Positions 58,120 through 64,000 of a stretch of DNA of 64,000 nt are shown here, piece by piece. How positions within the stretch are numbered: position 1 is the stretch's first letter; every line of letters starts with the position of its first letter. A model generated the notes under the pieces. The model did no database searches, was not told the origin of the DNA, and saw only the letters and a list, made by a program, of their open reading frames with translations. The translations under genes and the position numbers were made by a program. The stretch is taken from NCBI GenBank assembly GCA_963728145.1, contig CAVSJA010000007.1, forward strand, positions 248,001-312,000. Direction: 5' to 3'. The stretch is from CAVSJA01 sp963728145 (GTDB lineage Bacteria; Bacteroidota; Bacteroidia; Chitinophagales; Chitinophagaceae).

Positions 58120-58932
58120 TCAAATGTTTTGATCTGGCATAAACCAGCGTTTAAATGCAGCGGCTTTGATGCGGCTTACCTGGATTGTGTCGGGGAAATT
58201 TCCGGAATCGGAGAGTTGAAGATTCAGTTTGCCGTCCTCAGCCCGCTCGAATCCAGTGAGAATTTTCCGGTTGAATATGAATTGACGGTTAACCCGGAAG
58301 AATTTTTCTTCGGGCAATGATTTTTCGATCTTGTCGAGTGACAGATCAAGCAGGTATTTTTTGCCCTGGCGGGAAATGAGTACTGCATAGTCAGATTCAA
58401 CATAGAAACCACTGATCTCATCGAATTCCAACACGGTATTCTGTTTTCCACTTTTTACAGTGAATCCCCCGCTTCGGATCTTTTTTTCTTCCTGGCGAAG
58501 ATGCTCAGAATGTTTCCAAAGCTGGTAGTAGTACATCCCGATATACACGCCATTAAGAATTAGAAACCAGCCGAAGATGATAAGAAGGTCAAAAGTGAAA
58601 AAACTGGTAATGACCCTGGGCGATCCGCGAAGGATCCAGGCGGTGAGAATGGTCATCAGAACAATCAGGCCCAGGCAAATAACAGTGGTTAGAAGGATCT
58701 GCACCAAAATTCGCCTTAATGGATTATCCGAATAAGGCATTTTTTTATCCAGCCAAAGAATGATCGACCTTAACGCGAACCAGGCAATATAACCCTGAAC
58801 GGTGTCGATGGTAAAAGTAATCCATGTATGACTATCAAATCGAATTACCGGATATGTGAGGTAGTAGATCAGCGCATTAATAAATGGTATGGCAACAAGA
58901 AAAAATTTTATATCGTGGTATTTTACAACCAT
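58120..58932 (-). CDS. Membrane-bound LytTR-domain transcriptional regulator
   Basis: 270 residues. Four TM helices (about 8-30, 40-60, 72-98, 108-132) and then a C-terminal LytTR DNA-binding domain (about 160-265): KSGKQNTVLEFDEISGFYVE, FFRVNRQFIFNRKIL, IQVSRIKAAAFKRWF. Such proteins act as membrane-anchored regulators, with or without a partner kinase; none is next to it. The start is preceded by octad-like repeats (58941). Confidence 0.88.
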   Translation of the reverse strand: MVVKYHDIKFFLVAIPFINALIYYLTYPVIRFDSHTWITFTIDTVQGYIAWFALRSIILWLDKKMPYSDNPLRRILVQILLTTVICLGLIVLMTILTAWILRGSPRVITSFFTFDLLIIFGWFLILNGVYIGMYYYQLWKHSEHLRQEEKKIRSGGFTVKSGKQNTVLEFDEISGFYVESDYAVLISRQGKKYLLDLSLDKIEKSLPEEKFFRVNRQFIFNRKILTGFERAEDGKLNLQLSDSGNFPDTIQVSRIKAAAFKRWFMPDQNI

Positions 58933-58940
58933 GGACTTTA

Positions 58941-58974
58941 TGAGGAAATGTGAAAATATGAAAATGTGAAAATT
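58941..58974. repeat. Single-arm octad array (AAATGTGA units); gap 58933-59308
   Basis: Degenerate units AAATGTGA, AAATATGA, AAATGTGA, period 8, same family as the accB-accC array. No inverted arm. It lies directly upstream of the LytTR gene. The rest of the gap (to 59308) is AT-rich and shows no gene or strong RNA signal. Confidence 0.5.
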
Positions 58975-59308
58975 AGTGGGAAATACTCAGGGAGGAATTC
59001 TTGATGAGATATTATTCTCTAATTTTTATTATATAGGAAAATAATGGCACCAGGGAGTCTTCTCGACCAGCTTATTTCATTGTGTAGGGTTTCCTGTCTG
59101 GATTGCGACACCACCCTGGTTTATTTGATATACCCTTAATTTTTTTCCTCTTTTTTCTAATCTTTCCATAAGTCGCAGTCAAGATACAAAAGTTCTATCT
59201 TCCTGTAAATTTGAAGGCTTGACTTATTCAATCAATTTTTTTTATATGGTTTTCGTGGAAAAAATTGTAAATGCAGATTAGAATCAGGCAGGCAACTTTA
59301 AATTGTTT

Positions 59309-59881
59309 TTATTTATTGCCATTCCCTGCTTTAGTAAGTGTCATAACCAGTTTTATACCTATCGAGTTGCTGTATTCTCCATCAAACTTAAATGACATTA
59401 GTCCAGCGCGAATGCCGAGCACCGGGATTCCATTTGCAAGAGGCTTTTTCTTGGAGGTTACCAAATCGATACCCAATCCCAGGTCGAAACCCAAACTAGA
59501 TTCGCTTTGTCGGTCGAGTGCTAAAATAGAAAGACCCATACCCGTGTAGGAATAAAAATTGCCCACTATATTTACTCGTATGCCGGGAATTAGGTACAGG
59601 TGATGTAAACCGTCATATTCCTGCCCGGAGATATAACCGTATCCTGCATCCCCGTAAATTGAAATAACACTACTGGCAAGCCAACGCCCCTCGTAAAAAA
59701 TCCCAGAAGCGGGACCATACAAATCCTGCCATTCTCCTACGGACATATTCAAATTAATGCCGATTGAGGAAAGAAACTTTTTGTTTACTTCTAAGTATTT
59801 GGCGTCGATATTTATCTGCCGATCCTGTGCATGTAAGGTTATAGAAAGTAGTAAAAGCGCAAGTAGAAATTTTGGTTTCAT
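59309..59881 (-). CDS. Uncharacterised secreted, barrel-like protein (190 aa)
   Basis: 190 residues. Signal peptide (FLLALLLLSITLHA, cut near AQDR). The rest alternates beta strands with aromatic ends (WLASSVISIYGDAGYGYISG, HLYLIPGIRVNIVGNFYSYT, GLGIDLVTS, SIGIKLVMTL), as in small outer-membrane barrels. No family recognised. Alone in the region, followed by the DUF1801 gene upstream on the same strand 85 bases away. Confidence 0.7.
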   Translation of the reverse strand: MKPKFLLALLLLSITLHAQDRQINIDAKYLEVNKKFLSSIGINLNMSVGEWQDLYGPASGIFYEGRWLASSVISIYGDAGYGYISGQEYDGLHHLYLIPGIRVNIVGNFYSYTGMGLSILALDRQSESSLGFDLGLGIDLVTSKKKPLANGIPVLGIRAGLMSFKFDGEYSNSIGIKLVMTLTKAGNGNK

Positions 59882-59965
59882 AAGCTAAAGTTTAAGTGAA
59901 AGGATAGATTAAATTACAAAACTTTGCTTCCGACCAAATGTTAACTTGATTATGCCATTCTCATT

Positions 59966-60340
59966 TTAAGTTGATCTTAACTTATAAGCTTTCAATGCTT
60001 CTTTGATCAAAGTTTTTAGTGCAACCGATTTGATAATGTCTGCTGATTTTATTTCAACATATCTCGAGACCTTCCCTTTTCCTTCGAGCATTTTTTGGGG
60101 ATCAGGTAATTCAGTTCCTCTATTGAAGCCAAGTTTCAGTCCTTTTTTAGAGGGAATGATCACGCAAACAAGATCAGCATATTTCTGACCATAGCAATAA
60201 GCGATCATTTTTGCAGGACCATCTAATACTTCAATTATTTCGGGCAGATTTTTCAAAACTATTTGACGAAGCTCGGTAGCAAGCTTGTACACTTTTTCGT
60301 CGTATTGAGATAGAAAGATTAGTACTTTATCATTGTGCAT
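59966..60340 (-). CDS. DUF1801 (YdhG-like) protein
   Basis: 124 residues. A DUF1801-type domain: VYKLATELRQIVLKNLPEI, MIAYCYGQKYADLVCVIIP and KGLKLGFNRGTELPDPQKML. Short cytoplasmic proteins of this family are of unknown function; some are iron-chaperone-like (YdhG). It starts 29 bases after the bestrophin gene stop and may share its transcript. Confidence 0.8.
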   Translation of the reverse strand: MHNDKVLIFLSQYDEKVYKLATELRQIVLKNLPEIIEVLDGPAKMIAYCYGQKYADLVCVIIPSKKGLKLGFNRGTELPDPQKMLEGKGKVSRYVEIKSADIIKSVALKTLIKEALKAYKLRST

Positions 60341-60369
60341 ACCCGGCTTGGCGTTTGGGTTCCCGATCT

Positions 60370-61251
60370 TTACTCAAGTATTTCTCCAACATGTTTTTTG
60401 ATATTTTCCGAAAGTTTTAATGTGGGAAGATCATTCTCATCTCCTCCAAATGGATCTTCGATCTCTTCCGCTATCAATTCGAGACTTGCCAGCACGTAAA
60501 AGATAAACGCCACTACCAGAATAGACCACCAGCCCAGGGTGAATACAAAGCTGAGCGGAAGAGTCATAACAAAAAAGAAAATGAATTTTTTCAGGAATAC
60601 GCTATATGAAAACGGTATCGGTGTATTCTTTATTCTTTCACAAGCTCCGCAAATATCAGTGAGCGATTGGATTTCATTATTCATAATGATGAGCTGATCG
60701 CCCTTAATAGTTCCGTCGGAATAAAGCCGGTTAACTCTTTGCATTATCAGCGATGCCAATTGGTTTGGAACATGTTTATTCTTATCCAGGGGACTTAATT
60801 CAGGGTGTTCGTGCTCATCGATTGCAAGCCTGGTAATCTCCTGCCTTAAGTGATGATGCAGGCTTGAAGCATAGAGAGGAATGATCCTTCGGAAGAATTT
60901 TCTATTACCCTCATCCAAAGGATCCAATACCGAATTCAGTTTTATTGCAAGATTTCTCGAACTGTTTACCAGCCCGCCCCAAAGCTTGCGTCCTTCCCAC
61001 CATCGGTCGTAAGCTGTATTTGTCCGGAATACCAGCAACATTGAGATTACGAAGCTGAGCAGTGCATGCATTTGTGAGAGGTTCTTGATCTTACTGGTAT
61101 CGGAAATTTTCAGGTATTCCAATTCGAGCCATGCAATAAGTGCGCAATAAATGCTTATAGTTATAATTAAGGGAGAAAGTTTTCTTAGTGTATCAGCTTT
61201 ATGAAAGCGGAATAGGAAAGTGAACCAGTCTTTGTTATTGTAAGAGATCAT
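60370..61251 (-). CDS. Bestrophin-family ion channel
   Basis: 293 residues. Bestrophin/UPF0187 fold: an N-terminal KDWFTFLFRFHKADTLRKL, TM helices (ITISIYCALIAWLELEY; LLSFVISMLLVFRTNTAYDRWWEGR), the RTNTAYDRWWEGRK signature and a second helix pair near 210-245 (FIFFFVMTLPLSFVF, SILVVAFIFYVLASL). The C-terminal EDPFGGDENDLP is conserved. Pentameric anion or cation channel in the inner membrane; ion selectivity not known. Confidence 0.9.
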   Translation of the reverse strand: MISYNNKDWFTFLFRFHKADTLRKLSPLIITISIYCALIAWLELEYLKISDTSKIKNLSQMHALLSFVISMLLVFRTNTAYDRWWEGRKLWGGLVNSSRNLAIKLNSVLDPLDEGNRKFFRRIIPLYASSLHHHLRQEITRLAIDEHEHPELSPLDKNKHVPNQLASLIMQRVNRLYSDGTIKGDQLIIMNNEIQSLTDICGACERIKNTPIPFSYSVFLKKFIFFFVMTLPLSFVFTLGWWSILVVAFIFYVLASLELIAEEIEDPFGGDENDLPTLKLSENIKKHVGEILE

Positions 61252-61333
61252 ATTTGGTTATTGAAAGGGATAATGCGATTTAGGTTTATTTGCGGGTTGA
61301 TTTGATAGCAATCGGGAGGCTGAATATGCCCCT

Positions 61334-61371
61334 GCCAACCTTGTCAACTCTATCAACCTTATCAACCTTGA
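61334..61371. repeat. Nonad array (CCTTGTCAA units), single clear arm
   Basis: CCTTGTCAA, CTCTATCAA, CCTTATCAA, CCTTGACT: four units of period 9, ending two bases before the DUF885 stop codon (61374-61376). A weak partner, GGGTTGATTTGATAGC, is at 61293-61308. Confidence 0.7.
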
Positions 61372-61373
61372 CT

Positions 61374-63092
61374 TCAGAATCCTCTCTTATCATAAAATCT
61401 CCAGCTGGTTTTGAAATCTTTGTTCAGCGTTTGATTAGTCAATATCGCTCTCACCATTTCTACAGGCATTGCATTTTCCCTCATCACTGCATCATGAAAT
61501 TGCTTGTAGGTCATTTTTTTAGTATCGACCAATTCTCTTTTCAAAGCATAGAATTGCAATGCCCCCATCATATATGCGAGCTGGTACAATGGTCCATAGT
61601 TTCCAGTAAATGATCTGCGCACTTCACCTTCTGCGTTCGCTCGCTCATGACCCACACGGTCAACAAGAAAATCGATACACTGTTGTGGTGTCCATTTGCC
61701 AAGGTGATAGTTCAACGAGAAGATGATCCTGGCACAACGATGCATACGCCAGAATAACATTCCGACGCGATCTTCAGGTGATTCAGGAAATTTCATATCC
61801 CAAAGGATCATTTCCCAGTACAGTGCCCATCCTTCGGTCCAGAATGGTGTATTGAAATTGCGGTAGTTCTTATAACGGTTATTCATGAATCCTTGCAGAT
61901 GATGGCCAGCGATCAATTCATGATGAACTGTTGCCCGCGAAAAATGCGGATTGTTTCCCCGCATACTCATCAACTTGTCCTCATGATTCATCACATCAGT
62001 GGGATAGGAGATGAGGATCTGTTCACCGCCAAGAAAGAATGGACTTGTCAATTGCCTTTGCGGTGTCATCATTCCCATTCTCCAGGTTTCTTCAGCAATT
62101 GGTGGTATGCTGATAAGATCATTCTTTTTAATAAACGAAATTGATTCATTGTAGAGCCGAAGAATAACTTCTGGCTGTTTCCCCGGAGGAACGAAACTGT
62201 TCTTGACTTTTTCCAATGCATCTTTCCATTTATCGCCAAAGCCCATTTCACGGGAGGCTTTCAGCATTTCCGCATCACACCAGGCAAATTCCTTGTTTGC
62301 GAGATCAACCAATTCCTCCGGTGTATAAGGGATCATCTCAAATTGCAATTGACGAATGAGTTCATCCCTTCCGATAGGGTTACCAATTATTCCGCTTCCA
62401 TCATCTTTTTGAGAAGGGTTATCTGCTCCTTTGTCTTTTAAAGCATTCGCATAAACTTTTAATATGCTATCGTTTTTCTGATAAGGTTTTTCCACCCACC
62501 AGGTAAACAAGGGATCGTAGTCTTTATAAAACTGGTAAGTGTTTCTCAAAGCATCCTGCAAACCAGTTGCAGCATTCGAAGCACGCATCGCCAAAGCGCG
62601 ATCCATCGGTTGTTCTTTCTTTAGTGCAGCATTTGCTGCAATTATTTGTTTATGTAAATCATTCAGGCTTTTTGCTACTTCAGCGCCGTCCATTGATGTG
62701 CCTCTGCGACGCAATTTTTCCAGGTTGTAGATATAATCAGAAAAGGCTAAATATTTTTTTATTGCGTTGTATTCTATTTCTTCTGTTTGAATATTTCGCA
62801 ATTCACTTTCAATCCTCCGCTTGAATAGAATGTAGTCAACTTTGCCGCCCTGACTCATTTTTTCAAAGTTGAGAGCATTCAATTCCCCTAAGTAATCTTC
62901 ATAAAATTTCTTGAAACGTTCTCTTCTTTCTGGAGAATTGGGCACGGTGTAGAAACGCGTTAAACTTCCGCGGTCTGAATCATAATTCTGCATCAGGTGA
63001 TGCACTTCGCTTGTTTGGATCAGCAAATTACTTTGGGCTGATAGAGTTAGGGAAGTGAGAATTGTCGAAATGATTAATAGGAGATTCTTCAT
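61374..63092 (-). CDS. DUF885 family secreted protein (metallopeptidase-like)
   Basis: 572 residues. Signal peptide (NLLLIISTILTSLTLSAQ). DUF885 fits: helical, with the zinc-type motif VHHELIAGHHLQGFM near residue 390 (HExxxGHH) and TEGWALYWE about 20 residues later, which supplies another ligand. The C-terminal helices carry NAEGEVRRSFTGNYGP. Members are thought to be metallocarboxypeptidases by fold; activity is unproven here. The nonad array ends directly at the stop. Confidence 0.85.
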   Translation of the reverse strand: MKNLLLIISTILTSLTLSAQSNLLIQTSEVHHLMQNYDSDRGSLTRFYTVPNSPERRERFKKFYEDYLGELNALNFEKMSQGGKVDYILFKRRIESELRNIQTEEIEYNAIKKYLAFSDYIYNLEKLRRRGTSMDGAEVAKSLNDLHKQIIAANAALKKEQPMDRALAMRASNAATGLQDALRNTYQFYKDYDPLFTWWVEKPYQKNDSILKVYANALKDKGADNPSQKDDGSGIIGNPIGRDELIRQLQFEMIPYTPEELVDLANKEFAWCDAEMLKASREMGFGDKWKDALEKVKNSFVPPGKQPEVILRLYNESISFIKKNDLISIPPIAEETWRMGMMTPQRQLTSPFFLGGEQILISYPTDVMNHEDKLMSMRGNNPHFSRATVHHELIAGHHLQGFMNNRYKNYRNFNTPFWTEGWALYWEMILWDMKFPESPEDRVGMLFWRMHRCARIIFSLNYHLGKWTPQQCIDFLVDRVGHERANAEGEVRRSFTGNYGPLYQLAYMMGALQFYALKRELVDTKKMTYKQFHDAVMRENAMPVEMVRAILTNQTLNKDFKTSWRFYDKRGF

Positions 63093-63117
63093 ATAATGGT
63101 TATTACTCTGTTTGTAA

Positions 63118-63206
63118 CAATTATTGATAATTGATTATTAATTATTGATTATTGGGTTGCCGTGGTTCATCAGGTCAACAATTAATAATCAATAATTAAT
63201 AATCAG
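63118..63206. repeat. Inverted heptad array (GATTATT units)
   Basis: Left arm (63121-63154) GATAATT, GATTATT, AATTATT, GATTATT; right arm (63180-63206) AATTAATAATCAATAATT and AATAATC. The loop is 25 bases. It lies between DUF885 and the serine hydrolase at the window end. Confidence 0.85.
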
Positions 63207-63235
63207 TAGTCGGTAATAGATGAACATTTTCCTGT

Positions 63236-64000
63236 TTAATTAAGTTGCAACACTTTAAACAGTTGTCTCCGCAATTCTTCAATGTCCTTCGGGGTATTGC
63301 AAAGCAATACATAAAATATTTTCTTTTCGGGTAACCAGAGATAATCACTTATAAAACCTCCCTGCGATCCCGTATGCCCGATCATTGACTGGTTATCGAA
63401 TTTTGTAATGAACCAGCTCAGTCCCATAAATGAAGGTTCTTTGTCACTCCATCCGATGGTCAGCGGATAAATGGTTCTGGATTTATCGATCCATTCTTTA
63501 TCAAGAAAACTATTAGCCTGCACTGCTTGCTCGTATTTCCATAGTTCTTCCACGCTGCTCCATACACCTCCATTTCCGGAAGCAGCAAATGTTGGCTCCT
63601 CCATATAATCCCTTTCGATAAAATTTCCATTTACATACAGGTAGCCGTGAGATACTCCTGATTCTGGATGTGGTCCATCCGTGATTGTGGAAGCAGTCAT
63701 TCCCGCGGGTTTGTAAATATTATCAGTTATATATTTCTGCCATTTGATGCCACTAACTTTTTCGATGATCAAAGCCAGTCCATTAAATGCCGGGTTTGAA
63801 TACTCATAATTCGTTCCCGGCTGAAACTTCAATTGCTGGGTTTGCATGATTGGCGCAAAATTCTCCTCATCCTTTGCGGTTAAATAGAAAACACTATCCT
63901 TTATGGTTTTGCGGCTATCGGGAAGGCCACTACTATGGGTAAGCAGGTGATAGATCTTTACCTTATTTGCTATTTCCTTGTTTGCGAAACCGGGGAAGTA
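63236..64000 (-). CDS. Serine hydrolase, class C beta-lactamase-like, cut by window edge
   Basis: The frame is open to the last base of the window, so the N-terminal part (signal and SxxK) lies outside; 254 residues are visible. Visible: KIYHLLTHSSGLPD, the YxN motif in YEYSNPAF, a central GVWSSVEELWKYEQA, and GHTGSQGGFISD near the end, the KTG-like element. It belongs to the same broad family as the gene at 56.9 kb. The 3' end lies 30 bases from the GATTATT array. Substrate unknown. Confidence 0.85.
   Translation of the reverse strand, partial: YFPGFANKEIANKVKIYHLLTHSSGLPDSRKTIKDSVFYLTAKDEENFAPIMQTQQLKFQPGTNYEYSNPAFNGLALIIEKVSGIKWQKYITDNIYKPAGMTASTITDGPHPESGVSHGYLYVNGNFIERDYMEEPTFAASGNGGVWSSVEELWKYEQAVQANSFLDKEWIDKSRTIYPLTIGWSDKEPSFMGLSWFITKFDNQSMIGHTGSQGGFISDYLWLPEKKIFYVLLCNTPKDIEELRRQLFKVLQLN

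Overview
The window looks like a chromosomal segment of a Bacteroidota bacterium, most likely Chitinophagaceae or a close relative. Five things point there: Bacteroidota promoters (TTG, 19-22 bp, TAnnTTTG) before many genes; proteins with type IX secretion (T9SS) C-terminal sorting domains; a BlaI/M56 regulatory pair; head-GIN (DUF2807), DUF4954, DUF4403 and SprB-repeat proteins; and the efp-accB-accC cluster. There is no rRNA, transposase, integrase, phage gene or CRISPR array.

Layout. 1-6.3 kb: end of a GT9 glycosyltransferase, an NHL-repeat lipoprotein, a frameshifted T9SS-exported sugar dehydrogenase, malate dehydrogenase and a thioredoxin-like protein. 6.4-9.4 kb: blaI with a double operator and a frameshifted M56 sensor protease. 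9.6-14.1 kb: efp, accB, accC, a small LTxxQ-type secreted protein and ispH. 14.3-18.8 kb: a GH13 enzyme with a damaged 5' end, HtrA protease, and a LuxC-like acyl-CoA reductase divergent from a ferredoxin. 18.8-26.4 kb: ddl, PASTA protein, rhodanese, a decayed DUF6807/PmoA pseudogene, a PhzF-like protein, and a coupled HAD/APH pair. 26.5-29.1 kb: a TonB-dependent receptor behind a TPP riboswitch. 29.2-31.4 kb: three tandem head-GIN proteins. 31.6-34.5 kb: initiator tRNA, era, der, and a small lipoprotein. 34.7-42 kb: three large T9SS cargo proteins, the first broken. 42.3-49.2 kb: DUF4954, glmS, a lipoprotein, mgtE, a SET protein. 49.5-52.3 kb: an ECF sigma factor, a membrane-anchored barrel protein and a SprB/cytochrome lipoprotein. 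52.4-64 kb: DUF4403, AlkD-like, M48, two class-C-like serine hydrolases, LytTR, bestrophin and DUF885 genes.

Most striking feature: about eighteen intergenic arrays of degenerate 7-, 8- or 9-bp units, usually as two inverted arms that would fold into a long hairpin. The unit differs between loci but keeps its period within a locus. Arms often start inside or next to a stop codon (blaI, ddl, ispH, the thioredoxin-like gene and the TonB receptor end inside an array). Small GC-rich palindromes are nested in some of them.

Frameshifts hit only accessory genes (sugar dehydrogenase, M56, GH13, DUF6807, first T9SS protein), while era, der, glmS, ddl, accC, ispH and efp are intact. This favours real gene decay over uniformly poor sequence. 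All calls were made by reading the sequence; no database search was run.
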